Shown here one piece after another: positions 1-13,900 of a stretch of 64,000 nucleotides of DNA; positions within the stretch are counted from its first letter, which is position 1; every line of letters begins with the position of its first letter. The stretch spans positions 1,846,001 through 1,910,000 of the forward strand of contig JAXDDX010000053.1 of NCBI GenBank assembly GCA_034670405.1, read 5' to 3'. The DNA is from Hoplostethus atlanticus (Eukaryota > Chordata > Actinopteri > Trachichthyiformes > Trachichthyidae). Below the pieces are notes generated by a model. It saw only the letters and a list, made by a program, of their open reading frames with translations, was not told the origin of the DNA and did no database searches. The translations under genes were made by a program, and so were the position numbers.

Positions 1-1259
1 GGCATCACTTGTGGAGCCCAGAAAGAGCCATATGGTTTGGAGTGCAATAACTTGAAGCCGGTGCCAACAATGGAGTAATTGAGAAGGGGGGAAGAAGGGG
101 GTCTGAGTCTTGACTCGACAAAGCTGCAAAAACTCCCTTCTTTCAGCCTAATGAAGCTGTTGTCTGGGGGTGTGGTGGTGGTGGTGCTGGGGGGAGGGGG
201 GGCTGGGGGGGGCGACGGCCCTGGACGTGATTTGTCATACAATCTGAATCTTTAGGAGGGCTGCTGCAGAAAGACCTCCTCTCCATATGTCTGCTTCGTT
301 TGCATCTGAAAGCTCAGGGCTAAGGGAGGGAGGGGGGAGGGAGAGAGGGGATAGAGAAGGAGGGAAGGGGGTGGGGGGGGGGGGTGAAGGTGGTGGTATA
401 AGTTGCCTCTCTGCACCGGGGAGGATGATGTGGTTGTTATTGTGTTGCTTGGTTCGGTTGCCGACGCCGAAGGAGAAGAAACAGACGGACGGAAACAGAA
501 ACTCAGAAAACTCAGGAAGGTTTCACATTTCTGCACCAGTGTGAACACATCTGGGTTGTGGTGATAAATCCGTCAGTTCTCTCTCCTCGTCTGTTTTACT
601 CTAATATGTGAAGATAAATTGTCAAGTGAATTTCTGAATCCAGAAGCTGCAGACAGAGAAAGTTCCCATCATGCAGCATTTCAGAGGATGACTGTTTCAC
701 TGTTTGATGTTTAGTTTTCCTGTCGTTTATTTTTCTACTCAACAGCGGAAAAAATACGCGTATAAAATACACAAATTTTCAAAAATAATCAAATTTTGAA
801 CGCAAAAGTTGAAGTTAGCTACAATATTCAGTAGTGAATTCATGCTGGGAATCTTTTCAGAAGAACGCGTCACTTTAAAACAAAACGTTTCCTCTTCCTC
901 TTCGTCTCAGATTACAGGAGGAAGACGACAAAACCAAACCACGGTTCAGTTATTTCAGTTCACCGGCTGCATGTAGTCTCTTTAGAGATCCACTAGATCG
1001 ATCCTGCTGCCATAGAAACGTGACTTTCTGCACGGATCCCCACACCGACATGAAAGCCAAACCATCGTGCACTTCAAATAGTTTTCATATCTGCATCAAT
1101 AACCAATATATTGATTTTGAACCCATGATGATGTTTTCTTCTTGACTCCGACATCCAAACCCTCGTGTGACTTGTGAGTGTAAGAATGCACAGGAGGAAC
1201 AATGTGCATGTGTTGTCATTGTGGGTAGGGACGGGGGGTGGGGGGTTCATCTGAAACCC

Positions 1260-1323
1260 TGATGGTGATGATGATGATGATGGTGGTGATGATGATGATG
1301 ATGGTGATGATGGTGATGATATG
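1260..1323. repeat. GAT/GGT trinucleotide microsatellite
   Basis: An imperfect run of GATGAT and GGTGAT units. Read on the minus strand it gives a spurious poly-histidine frame. Confidence 0.85.
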
Positions 1324-2254
1324 CGAGGGTGTGCCTGATGTCGACACGAGGGTCGTGAACTTGCGACTCTTTGGGGACATCTGTAGCTGCACATTCCCTG
1401 ACTGCAGCCTCTCCCCATATCAAGGTTAATGACATCTCGCTCGCTCCCTCTCTGTAAGAATGTACCTCCCCCACCTCCCCCACCTCCCCCCCCAAAACCC
1501 CCCAAGGGCCCCCGAGCGGTGGCCCTCGCTCCAGCAGACAGAATGAGGAAGTCCCCCAGGACCCTCTGTCTTCAGGATAGGGACCGACCCTCTTTTTTTT
1601 GTTGTTGTTGTCGAAACAAGGCTGCAGCAACGGCCCCGACCCCGGCGCTTTGGTGGACATCTGCCCCCTGGCTCATCAACATGCATGGCCTTCGTCGTCG
1701 GGTAGCTGACCTGCCGGGGCCACAATGGAGGAGAGGGCTGATCTATGGCTGCAGCGCTGCTACCGCCTTTATGCTCTCGCTCAAAGAGACAGGACTCTAA
1801 AAATTGGCCCTTTTTGAAAAGTTAGGGCGAGCGGGGACCCTCCTTTCAGCAGACGGGGCCAAACCCTACACTCCTCTTCTTCTCCTCTTCCTCCTCCCCA
1901 TGCGCCCTAACACAAGCCTCCCACGACTGATTGTTTTTGCCCAGGCGACCGCACCATTGTGACCCCCGAGAGGTGGAGGAAAGATGGATGGAGAGCAGAG
2001 GACCTGGAGGGGGACTGGAGGGCAGATAGAGAGGGCCTGGGTGGGTCCTCTGTGACCACGGTGGACCACGCTGAAGCTAGTCACATGGTGCATTAGAGGA
2101 CGTCAGGAAAATAGAAAATTCACTAGTGGAAACAAGCATCAAAATGAGGCATGTGTTGTGAGAAAGATGATGAGGCCTGCAGCCGCTCCTCCTGAACCAG
2201 GAACAAACTGCAATGGGAAATAGGAGCAACGCTGCCATCTACTGGCCAATAATA

Positions 2255-2560
2255 ATACTACTGATATTAATACTACTGCTGATATTGATACAACTACTAA
2301 TACTAGGCTACAATGACAACAATTACTACTACTACTACTAATATAACAGTGATGATAATGACATTTTACATAAAATGTCTGAAAATACTCAAACTAACTC
2401 TAACCTGCTAGTCGAAATTACTCCTGCTACTACTATTACTACTACTACTACTACTACTACTAGGCCTATTACTATTACTACTACTCCTACTATCAATATT
2501 AACAATATGATGATGAATACTAATACTGATACTATACAACAACTACTACTACACTAGACA
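2255..2560. repeat. Degenerate ACT/ATT trinucleotide tract
   Basis: About 300 bases made mostly of ACT, ATT, AAT and GAT triplets with many interruptions. Similar tracts occur at 40700-40805, at 47450-47555 and near 54510-54830. It is an old, decayed microsatellite. Confidence 0.8.
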
Positions 2561-2993
2561 ACCAGTGTAGTATTGATGAATTCTACAATAAATATAATCA
2601 ATCAAACTACATCATATCATCATATCAGAGATGAAGCACACTGATAACTAATAATATGATAAATATGAGCCTGATATATCCGTCTACCTGCAGGACTGTC
2701 GACTCTCTTTATCACATCCAAGACAAGTACAGTGTCAAGTAAGAAAAACACAGAAAACACAGAAAACACAGAAAACAGCTCCACCTGGTGGTCAAAGAGA
2801 AGAAGAAAGTGGACAGCGACCCGTTTATAAAGTCCCCTGGTATTCCCGGACTTCCCAAGAGAATTGATCAAATTCCCTGACTTTTCCTTGAATGGCAGCC
2901 CAGCGGGATCCAACCACATAACTAAACTGGTGCTGAGATGTTGTGAAGTTAAAACATATGACATCACACCAAGTTACATTTTGTCCATAAACA

Positions 2994-2999
2994 TTTATT
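2994..2999 (-). terminator. Poly(A) signal of paip2
   Basis: AATAAA on the minus strand, about 750 bases past the paip2 stop codon at 3752. It gives a plausible 3' UTR, and no other canonical hexamer is as well placed. Confidence 0.6.
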
Positions 3000-3751
3000 T
3001 TCAAATAGTTTAAGAAAAAATAGATTTTTTTACAACTTTTTTTTCTTTATTCGATTTTTATACAGTACTTATGTGCATTTAGAAAAACAAAACAAAAATC
3101 AGTTAACGTGGCAGTAAGTAGCCACAGGCTCTGAGAGGGTTGGCAGGCAGCAGAGAGGAACGGAAAGGAAATCGGAGTTTCAGATTCAGGCTGAAGAACT
3201 TGAGGCTAAAGAAAAAACAGCACGAAGGACAAATCCAAAACGAGGTCAAACGAGGTCGACACTTTGACACTGAAACCAAAGAATGAAAGGCAAAGTGCAT
3301 TTAAATGCAAGGAGACGCTGTAACCTGAAGGATCTGCAGGAATTCATGACAGCACACAGACAAAAATAAGATAACATGAAACAGAAGTGCAAAAACAATT
3401 CACCTCCTACGAGCTGAGCTACTGCTGGGACACCAACGCAACTAACACCTGCTTGTTCTCTGAGGAAACTCCTGGATCGACTCAACGCAAAAACACGACA
3501 GTCAGTAACGAACAGGAACGAACCTTCCTCTCACCCTGATAATACATTCAAAAGTTACAACAAATAGGCATGTAAGTATGCTGTACTTGTACGTATGTAA
3601 CATTATTCAAACTGGTAGACATGCAAGGCTAGCGGAGAACTTTGGCAACACGTCGGGCCTAAAGTCGAGTGCAACGGAGTGACGACTGAAAACGACACAC
3701 ATCTTCTTCCACTGGTTCACAGTGCGGACTGCGGCGCCGGCCCTCCGCCGG

Positions 3752-6301
3752 TCACATGACGTGCTTCTGTATCCCCGGCGTGAACTCCTTGGCGTTGGGG
3801 TTCAGATTGCTGTTGACCTGCAGAAAATATTTAAAAAAGGGGCATGAAGTCATTTATGGCTTTTATCGCCCCCTACTGGTGACCATGGGTTACAACATGA
3901 AGCTCTGGCACGTCTTACTGTGATTGACATAAATAATAAATCACATTTTCACAAAGTAGAGCAGTGAGATAATCAATTAGAGAACCATCTAGTGAAGACG
4001 TGATAAATCACCACAGTAAATACTGGAAGAAGAAAACTGCTTTGGCATTTGTTATTTTTGGCTTGAGGCTTTTTACCCTTCGAGGCTGAAATGTCTTTCA
4101 GCGCCACATACAATCATGACAGCATTCATAGATTACATACATTACAATTGAAGTGCATGGTGATGCAAACAGATTAGAATCACATTAGATCACCAAGGAA
4201 GGAAGTAAACGCTACGGGACAGGAAGGGAAACGCCTGCCGACTCACCACAACGTCCTCGTACATGTCGACATCGCCGCCCAGCACCAGAAGGTTGATCTG
4301 GTCCTGGAGCTGGCTGATGGCCTGGGGGGGGAGGTCTCTGGAGGGGATGAACCACTCCCACTGCTCCTCCTCCTCCAGCATCTCCTGGAAACAACGCTCG
4401 ATGAACTCCTCCTCCCACAGCTCCTCCTCCACCTGGACACACAGGTGAGTAGAGAAACCGCTTAATGCTTAACGTCTCAACACTGGGCAGCTCCCAGTGG
4501 AACCAGCAGGAGACTGTGAATGTGAAGCTAAAACAACAACCCGGTGTGTTCAATGACCCTTCCCTGGATAAAAGTTAACTTAAAGACTGTCCACCAGACG
4601 ACACATCAGGTCAGTTAAAAGTAATAGTAGTAGCACAAACTGGTCACTTCTGGATGAACAAAATCAAGAAGATGAGATTTCAAACCACTACAAACATGAT
4701 CAGAAGGCTTTTATTGTCCTAATCAATTTTCCTTGATCCAAATGTCGTTCAACAGCGTCGACCAGCGCTACGCCGACTGACCTCATGGTGGATTTGATAT
4801 CTTCAGAAAAATCAAGGAAACGTGATTCTGGTAAGCAATTTATTGTGTTTCACCGACTTCTCTGCTGTCCTACCTTGATTTCTTGGTGACCTTTGCAGTT
4901 TGGATTACAGATTCTGTTTGTCCAAATGAGTCAAAGTAAACTAAATTATTACCCAGAGTTCAAAGGGACAGGTTCGTCCCCAGAAATCACCGGCCCCTTT
5001 CGTTATTTCAGCAGCCAACTAGATGTTGAGAATAGAACGGGACTCCAAATGATGATTGGTTACCTACAGACCAACTAGCCAGACACTAAATTTACCAGCA
5101 TTCAATGGGTGGCTGGTGGTCATCACCAACCCTGACTGCAACAATTGATTTATCAGTTATTGATCAAACCACGCTGTGATATTTCTAGGTTGAACCTGCA
5201 GATCACGTCCCAGTTACAAACCCATGATTAAGAGTTACAACAGTCAAACTATGTGAGATAATCTGTTAGTAAGACGGGAACATTTTGTGCTTGTGCTTGC
5301 CAAGAAAAACAGCATGCACCTGTTCTGGGAGCGTTCAGTGGTGCTGACCTGGGCCACAAGTTGAACATGACTCAACCTGAAGCGCACTGCGTCAGCGTGA
5401 AACTAGTCCTTGAAATGTTTTTATCTAGGGGCTGTTGGAGGAGATGATGAAGCTGCCGGTGCTCCGTTCTCCCAGCAGGAGGTCAGGGAGGCCTCTTCCT
5501 CCTTTCAGAACGCCTCCTCATCCTCTTCTTCAACAGCAAGCAGAGCAGTGGCTAACTTTCTCTGCACCATTTTTATTTCAACAACGTTACACCCCCCCCC
5601 ACCCCCTCCGCTGTAGCCTCAGGTTAGCCAGCTAACCATAATCACATAGAGGAGAAACAGGGCAGTGAACACAGAACCCCCCCCAACTGTTAGACCTGGG
5701 TTTGTGATGGTAAACAAGGTGGGAAGTGCTGCTGGTGGAACAGTGGACATCCAGACATACACTCTCTGAATTAAATGCCATGATCCTACATAGCCTACAT
5801 CTCATATCCTGCCTTTTTGAAAAGAGACTCCTCAACACATCCATACTAAAAGACTGGAAACCGCATCAAAGAGCGTGTCCGGGTTTGGCTTCACCTTTTG
5901 GCTCTAGTTGGTTGGTACGTCTGCCTACCAGCCACTTTGACAGGTAACCCACCACCGTTTGAAAGTCCAATTATGTCTTAAAAAACAAACTGGTAAATTT
6001 AAACACTACAAAATGATGAGCTAAAGCCACGACACCATGTTTCATTTAGACAAGAAAAAAAAAAGAGTTTCCCGCCCGTCAACACCTTCGTCATTCTGTC
6101 TGGACGGTCTGGTTAAAGTGTTTCTGAGTTTTGGTGGTAAATATCAGCAAAACAGCCAACCTGTCTGTTGAACTCCTCTTCGTTTTCCATCCACATGTAG
6201 TCAGCGAAGGGATCGTCCTCCAGGCTGAACTGGTTGGTCAGGATGACGTCGTTGCTAATTGTCATGTTTGTGGCGCTGTTGCTGCGACCTGGGTCTTTCA
6301 T
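3752..6301 (-). CDS. paip2: Polyadenylate-binding protein-interacting protein 2 (Paip2)
   Basis: Paip2 represses translation in the cytoplasm by binding PABP, displacing it from poly(A) and competing with eIF4G and Paip1. Three coding exons on the minus strand: 6301-6161, 4432-4247 and 3817-3752, all with GT/AG borders and phase 0, giving 130 residues (human PAIP2 has 127). Residues 1-47 begin MKDPGRSNS and hold the conserved block [14 protein letters not shown]. Exon 2 carries the acidic PAM1 region ([20 protein letters not shown], then WFIPSRDLP). Exon 3 carries the PAM2 motif [13 protein letters not shown], which binds the MLLE domain of PABP. The start at 6301 matches the family's MKDP start; an upstream in-frame ATG at 6337 is less likely. 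Human PAIP2 lies beside MATR3, as here. The paralogue Paip2b is less similar in the N-terminal block. Confidence 0.93.
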
Positions 6302-6631
6302 TTCACTCTTCACCGCAACCTTCCTGCGATGCCACAAAGAGACAGAAACTATGCAGTACGGTCCACAACACGATGGGAGACATACAGATACAATTTCATC
6401 ATCAAAACACTGGGCAGTTAGTCCGTTATGTCGACATTAAGGGTTGTTATGATTGCCGCTAGCTTATAGACAATAGCCAGCTAGCGACTGGCTAGCTCGC
6501 GCTGCCATTTTTAGGGTTAATAGACTCGACGAAAAATACGTGTTACTACAAAGGAGAAATATTGAGGCGAACACTCAAGGACATTACATTGATCAGAGCA
6601 AAAGTCGAGGTTGTCTATTTAAGTGAAATAC

Positions 6632-6720
6632 CTGACAACCACTTCGCGGCGGTCGCCAAAGCTGGAAACGTCAAACTCTCCGTCGAACTCTTCAAGTGTA
6701 ATGGCCGCGCTGGGTCTGTT
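6632..6720 (-). promoter_or_regulatory. Probable paip2 5' non-coding exon and promoter
   Basis: A good minus-strand donor (CAG followed by GTATTT) lies at 6631. Upstream of it is a CpG-containing stretch. A first non-coding exon here would splice to the exon with the start codon at 6301. CTAGC/GCTAGC clusters at 6458-6510 lie just inside the proposed first intron. The transcription start cannot be placed exactly. Confidence 0.4.
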
Positions 6721-9276
6721 TGTTTACATCTACAACGTTATTCTGTGCTCGCATGCGATTGGCTAAATCGGTTGCCGCCTTCACGTGCTGGTTGAAATAT
6801 TGTAATAAAAATGATCCAACATAGTGTCAAATACAGTAGGACTGGGATATTGGTAACTTTCTATGGTATGGTATAGAATAGTATAGCCATGGCATAGTGT
6901 GGCACTTGCCATAAGTGAGTCCAAATTTGATAACATGTTTTTATCATTAAAATAGAGAACAAAAATCCAGGAAAAAAAGAAATCTATTTGGATGTCATAT
7001 TAAAATCGCATCAGGAATCGGATCATTCAGGACCAATGCTGTGAATCTGTGCAACATAGTTTGCTGCCATACATCTAATAATTTATCACATTAACACAAT
7101 CAGAATCAGAAACCAAGTATGGTTGCATTCAAGGAATTTTTATTTGACACTTGGTGTTGAACACAAGCAGTGTAGTCCAACAATAAATATTAAACCACAG
7201 CACTGCCAACATGGTACATAGACACACAGGACCCACAATAGTGCAATAGGCCATTGCAGAACACAGAATCAGACAGTGGACAGCAGACAATACACTTAAC
7301 TACAATGAGGCACAAGGTAACAGGTACAATGCTTGTATGCAATGAATAGAGGAGGTAGTGAGGTTCCTTTTTTGGTGATAAATGATATCAGATGCAGGCA
7401 CTTTGCCATAGTTTTGGATTTCGTGAATGGACACCGCTTTTGTTAAGATGTGATGTTTAGGTGGCAGAGAGTGTGAAAGCTGTGTCAACAATTCATGGTA
7501 AAAATGAATATATTTTATTTATTTGATGATTTCTAAAATAAAACAGCAGCCACCAAAAAACACTTTTGTTACAGGGTCCATTGTGTTTTTTCCTACCAAA
7601 AGCCGTTGACTGTTGCGACAATTCATACTTACAACTCCGAATTTGGTGTTAGAATTTACGAGGAGTGTGAAGGCAGCACGACTTCAGTCCCGTCTCACTG
7701 GCGGTCCCCGCCCCCAAAGAGGGGTGCTTGATTTGTTGTACTGCGGATAGCTGGTAAGCGGAGCCCATAACGCGTTTGCTAATTTAATGACACAAAGATA
7801 AGAGATATTCAAGGTCTCAGGGTGGGATTTTGTGTGTTCCATAGTGAATAATTATCTTAGCAGCAAACCTAAAAAGAACAAGACATACATATGATACAAA
7901 ACATAACAGCTCCACCAACCCGTGCTGCCTCATACTCCAAACCGCGATCCTCTATTACTCCAGCCTGTGTGGCTTCACCGGAGGCAACACATTACATGCT
8001 AGTTGGTTTAGCCAATTAACTACTCATAACGCAAGCTAAGGTAAGCGTAAGTTGTTTTCTGGTATAGTTAGATAACATAACCCAAAGTAAGTACATAGGT
8101 ATACTCTCTGCAGGGCGAACACCTTTAGTAAATATTAACAAACGACGTTAGCTAACGACTAGCATAAGGATCAGCAGGCTAATGACATCACTAGTGGAGT
8201 TAAGCTAGCTTAACATTAGCACCATTTACCCTTTCGGCAATTCAGTCGCCAATTCGTCATTTTATGACTTCATTAATGCTTCATAGGTTTGTTTAATGGC
8301 TCATGACGATGAACACGAATGTTTTGCTTTTAAGTAACGAAACCTTAAATTCACACGTAACGTTAGCTAGCTACAGCGGCTAGTTTAGCTGCGTGCACAG
8401 CACAGGCCGCGTTGTACGTATGCTCACTTCGAAACTTGACGCACTATTGTGCACCACAGTGGAGCTTCGCTATATGTTCATTTGCCTGATAACGGTGTAA
8501 CGTTACTGTCCAAATATCATCTGTCAAGGATTTAGTTAACTAGTCTTTCTTTCATGAAAAACACAAGCTAGCAGTCTGCAGGTTGAATGAGGTTAGACTG
8601 TTACTATCAGGCCCTCCTCTGCTTGCAGTGCAGTTGGACACATTTGGCTTCCTTCATGTCTTTATCAAGGCATCTGTCGGTCCATGACCTTTTTACACAG
8701 TGACTCATATATTGACATATTTGATAATTCATATTTCGTCCAGATATTTGACAATGAGTTCTTTCTCAACGAAGTTGGTTTCAGTTATGATCCATCCCCG
8801 GTCACATCACTGACCGACCGTTCATTATGTATCTTCTTCCTCCTCGTCTGAGGTGAATTCTGAGTCTTCATAGCCTGTGTCTCTTTATGTCACTGTCTTT
8901 TTCTACCCTTCTTTTGAGTGCCTTGTAATTGCCTCTCATGTTGCCTTCCTAATAAATCTAGGCCAAAGTCTATTCAGTTGACTATTTTTGTGGTATTGCC
9001 TCTCCATTTGCTTCTGTTTTCTTTACGGAGGCAACATTTCAAGAATGTCCCTACCTCATTGTGTTTCAGCAGAAATAAGACATTCCCCCTGAGGAGAGGA
9101 CAAGTTCCCCTTGACTTAGACTGATTTCACTCTTTTCAAATTAACCTGACAGAAGAAATCAATCTTCCCCCAGTCCTTCAGAAAAGACATTTTTTTGCCT
9201 CCTGCTTTATTCTGTATCTTGAGTCATCTGAGCTGAAACGTTTTGAGGCCAGAGAGCAGAGCCAGCTTGTGACACA
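6721..9276. other. Intergenic region between paip2 and the plus-strand matrin 3-like gene
   Basis: No coding exon found. A weak candidate for a 5' non-coding exon of the plus-strand matrin 3-like gene ends near 7753 (CTG followed by GTAAGC), after GC-rich sequence at 7690-7730. The stretch 8020-8400 is rich in CTAGC, GTTAGC and TAACG motifs typical of sequence near teleost gene starts. The rest is AT-rich unique sequence. Confidence 0.5.
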
Positions 9277-10881
9277 ATGTCCCAGAAGAACCCATCAGAC
9301 AGCGGTCAGAAAGGCTTTGCTGTGGGTCGCGGGCTCCTGGCCGCCGCAGAGACCTTGAACTTCAGTATGAACGAGCAGCGTTCTGGCCCCCCCAGCCGAC
9401 CAATGGGGGGCATGGTCTCAGGTATTGGGGTTGGTGGTGGCGGGGATGGCCAGGACTGCAACTCTCAGACGAGCCGGCGGGGTGGCGGCAGCCATCTTGG
9501 CAGCACCATGAAACTGTTTGCCAGCTTGGGGCTGTCGCCTGCCGACCTGGACGCTCTGGCACAGATCCCTGAAGAGAACATCAGTGTGGAGACGCTGCCG
9601 CACATCCTCATGCAGCTGAAGAGCCGTAAGGGGGATCCAGGAGACCGGCGCATGGCAGCCAACCCCAGAGATCTGGCTTCAATGTCCTCCGAATCGTCCT
9701 ACCGAGGTGGCAGGGAAGACTGGGATGACATGCACGTGGGTAGAATGGGTGGTCCTTCTATGGGGCAAGCTTCAGCCCGCGCCCCGCCCCCCCCAGACTT
9801 CGGTTACGGTTCCATGCAGGACGTCCCCCCCGCCCGGGGATACAATTTAGATTATGGCAACAACAGCGGCAGCAGAGAGCGGCAGTATTCAGAGCTTTCC
9901 CACCACGATTCCTACGGTGGGCTTGGCATGGGGCCCCCGGCGTCCGACCCTGTCTTCATGCAGAGGAGGATGGGCTCCCCGTCACACGGAAAAGTCCAAG
10001 ACTTCTTGGGAGTTATGCCCCCCATGTTCCCCCATGTCTGCTCTCTTTGTGACTTTGATGTGCATTCCACCATGGTGAGTACCCGTCCTTCCTCCTTTCC
10101 TCCTTTTTCCTCTCGGACTAACTTGTTGTAAATGTTCCCATTCATTGATTCCAATCCAGACACTTGAGCTCAGTTCATGTATTGTCTTCGGTCCACGAGG
10201 TCCACGAGGTCCATTCAGGTCCATTTGTAATCTTTCCTCATGCTCTCCATTGACGAAATCCAATTTGCAACATATAATTGACCTGCTTAATATCTTCTAG
10301 CCTGTATGTCTTCATTTTCTTACACTTACAGCTCAAATGCTTCAGGAATATACAGTTTGAGAAGTTTTCATCCAGCCAAATATCTTTAACATCTTACAAT
10401 TGTAGATCTAATACTTTGAAATATAAAAATATTGGGATATCTACAGGTTAATTCCTATATGATTTTATTCTCGGGGGAAACAATCTGTGCCATGTCAGTA
10501 ATCCTGTGTGTTTGTTTAGGAGTGGAACCAACACACAAACGGGCTTCGCCATGCAGAAAACCGAAGGTTGCTGCTTCAGATGTAAGTGACTCCATTACAC
10601 ACTGATGTAGTTCCAAGTTCCTTCAGGCAGAAGCGTCTTGATGTTACCACAAACTAGCTTGTACTCTTTTGAATGGAGTTATTGTAAATAGTGTGAACCT
10701 GTTATTTTGCACATTTCTGCTGAGCATTGCCACTTTGCATTTCACTACACACCTCGTGTGTGTATGTGACAATTAAACTTCTTGAATCTTGAATCAATAA
10801 AGAAGAATAAAGGACAACTGTTTTCTTGTTGTGTTCAGGTATCCAGACTGGGACCCTGGTATGGCCTCAAGCAGAGGGTAA

Positions 10882-10950
<69 letters not shown>

Positions 10951-13900
10951 GATCTGACTGGCGTCCGATAGAAGGTGTTCATTGATGTTATCCAATAATG
11001 TCACCAAAGGATTTAATGACAGGAAAAGAGCCTACATGGATTTAACCATGGCAGGAAACCTAAAGGGGCTTTAAGTAATCTATGACCTTTATTGACCTCT
11101 ATTGGCGACCAGTAGGAATTACAACATCAATAGGGTTGGATCTTAAAACTCAAAACGTCACTCCTTTCCTCCACTACATCCTCCTTTCATCCACTACCGC
11201 CTCCTTTCCTCCATCACCTGGAAACCGATGTTCGGGCCGCCATCTTGCTTTCTGTCCCGACGGTGGAGGAGATGAGAGAAGATGCTCCTGAAGTCTCCTT
11301 CTACCCAGGAAGTCTTTTAAATGACATCATTGACAAAACTTGAAGAAAACGTGCATCTCTCCGAAATGACCTACTGGATAGATGAACATCATCAGGATAA
11401 TATGTCTGCATAAAGTCTATGATTGGCTATGAGGCCTGTTGTGGGCGTGGCTACGACGGTGATGATAGCAGTGTATAGAGTCGCAAATAAAGTCCCAAGC
11501 AGCCTTCGCTTCCCCTCGTGTCCTCCCAGTTACTTCCTGGTAGGAGAGGAGTGGGACCTCCAAATGTTGGTTGGTAACTGTTGAGTGAACTAACTCAACG
11601 TCTGCTTCCCACCCGGGGCTTGTTTCACCGCCGGTCCTGCTACGTAACTGAGTGATAACATCTTTTCTTCCAGCGGGGGGTCTCATCTCCTGGACACTCC
11701 CAACCTGTCGGCAGGGCTGCTGGGATCTGCACCCATACCTTCAGGCCAGACCGCAGGGGGCATGCCCTCCAGCTGGGGTAAGGCATCCAGTCGGACCGGA
11801 TTCAAATATATAATCAATATTTAGTTTTGACTGATTGTAGCTGTGCAATAAGCTGGATAATGTACAGCGAACCTTCAGTCTTGATTCATCCTGTCAGGTT
11901 ATTTTGTGATACTGACCTGTACATTATTATACTTCCATAATACGATGTTTTGTTTTGAATCCAGTTGTAATCTGATATGTGTGTTTGTGTCCTGGAGGTG
12001 GAGGAGGTCCTGGTCTCTCAGGGAAGAACCAGTCTCACCCTGGACAACCCAAGGTTGGTCATTCTTTATATTGTTAAAGATGTATATTTGTTTCTATCGT
12101 TTGTTCCATTATATTTGTTAATACTAATTGGATTCTCTCTCAGATCTGTACTGCATCACTTTTACTTTAGTTGCCTCATATCATCGAACCGAACTCTAAA
12201 CCAATCGCTCAACACTAAAATCATGATTTCTGATGGAAGATCCAGTGGCTGGTGTATTTTGAAATGCATTGTGGTGGATGGACAAAGAAGTGAGTTTCCT
12301 GAATAGACACTAAAACCAAATGTTGTGTCTTCCACAGATGAGAAGCAGAGTGGTGGTGGCGAAATACGACAGGAAGCCTCTCAGCAACAAAAGCCTGTTT
12401 GGCTTCACCGAACCGTTCGGCTGCCTGAGGGAGCATCTGGTCCTCAAGAACAAGGTGCAGCAGTAGAAGTAGAGCTGTGTCGTGTATTTCTCTGAACTGG
12501 GTGAAATGAAACGATGTTAGTGCCCCATTTATACTCCACCAATTCCATGCAGATGTTGAATACAAATGGATGAAACTTTACCGATCTCTTGGAGAAATTG
12601 GGCGGTTGCAGCAGCACATGGCAGCAGGACAATAAGATGGAAATCAGTGAAGAGGTTCATAATAACATAAAGCAGAAATATATGAATCATAGTATGAGAA
12701 GGTATTTTCAAAATAGAAGCAGTAGTGGAACAAAGTGGCAGAGACTAAATGCTTTGGCTGCACTTGCCTTTGATATGTGCTTTTAAAATACAAAGCCTTG
12801 TGCATGTGACACAGTGAACATAGATGGGATGACAGGTTGCAGCTGAAATGATCATCTGGAGTATTTATTATTATTTTTGGCTATTTTAAACACCCTCAGT
12901 TTAACAACAAATATAAACTGAGTCTCTGTGGGAGTTGTTGGGTGTGTAAGTGTGGTAGCATTGAGCTTTCCTTCCCTTCAGGCCTTCTTGGAGATGGACA
13001 CCCACCAGGAGGCTGCAGACATGGTGAACTACTACCAGCAGCACCCAGCCACCATGTACGGCAAGCCAGTCACCTTCTACCTGTCCAAGGAGCTGATGGT
13101 CATCGAGGTAACGATACTGGTTCATCTCTTCCAGTGTTTCCTATTGATAACTAGTCCAGTGCATCGCCAACCAGACGTCTAGGAAACAAATGACAGTCGG
13201 TTTTGAGTAACAGTAACAGCGACTGCGGCTTATTGGTTTGCAACAGGGCAGGACGTCTTCCAGTGACCTCCCAGCTATAGGATGGTCTTTCTAACCACTA
13301 GGCCAGGTTTTTCTACCGCTGCGGTGACTTCCTGTTTACCAGCCAACTAGATGTTTAGAACAACTAACCAAGCATCATCTGGAGTCCTAGAGAACTGTTG
13401 AACTGATGGATATGCGCTGATGTGACCTGCGTTGTTTTCCGACTCCAGAAAGACGACCGGTCGGGAGAGAGAGCCAACAGGGAGGTCAAAGGTCGCGGCA
13501 GCCAGGTCGTGTTCTTCTCCAACCTGCCCAGGGAAGAAGAGAAGAAGATGGAGTTGCTGACCATCGCCGGGCGTTTCGGCACCGTGGAGAAACACCTGTT
13601 CTTAACCGATGAGGTAAATAGAGATGGACACACAACTCCCATTTATTTGTGGATTCCTGTAGTAGCTCCACTGCCTTACACAAGGGAAATATACAAAATA
13701 CAAAGTACCTTTTCACTCCGGAGGATATAAAATAAATACTTTGACTTTACTCAGCTTCCTCAGGCTGGAAAAGCAGCTAAACCTCCTTCTTCTTCTTCAC
13801 CCTGTTCCTATATGTCCTGGTCCAGGCGTTTGTCCAGCTGGGAACCTCAGAGGACGCTGAGATGCTGGTGAAGTACTACAACCTGAACCCCCTCACCATC

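Larger units (their letters stand above)
1..2993. other. Intergenic region without a recognisable gene
   Basis: No exon of a known family was found on either strand. The stretch has G-rich and purine-rich low-complexity tracts (about 170-420), a GAT/ATG trinucleotide tract (about 1260-1323), a C-rich run (1465-1510), and a degenerate ACT/ATT trinucleotide region (about 2255-2560). Open frames here are made by these tracts (poly-His, poly-Thr, poly-Gly) and have no domain character. Confidence 0.7.

Noticed and set aside
1074-1505. A 143-residue frame with Gly, Ser and Pro runs
   Set aside because: Composition comes from C-rich and GAT-type repeats; no splice context or family similarity.
9912-10263. 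Antisense frames opposite the first matrin 3-like exon
   Set aside because: They are shadows of a GC-rich coding exon, with no independent start context or family match.
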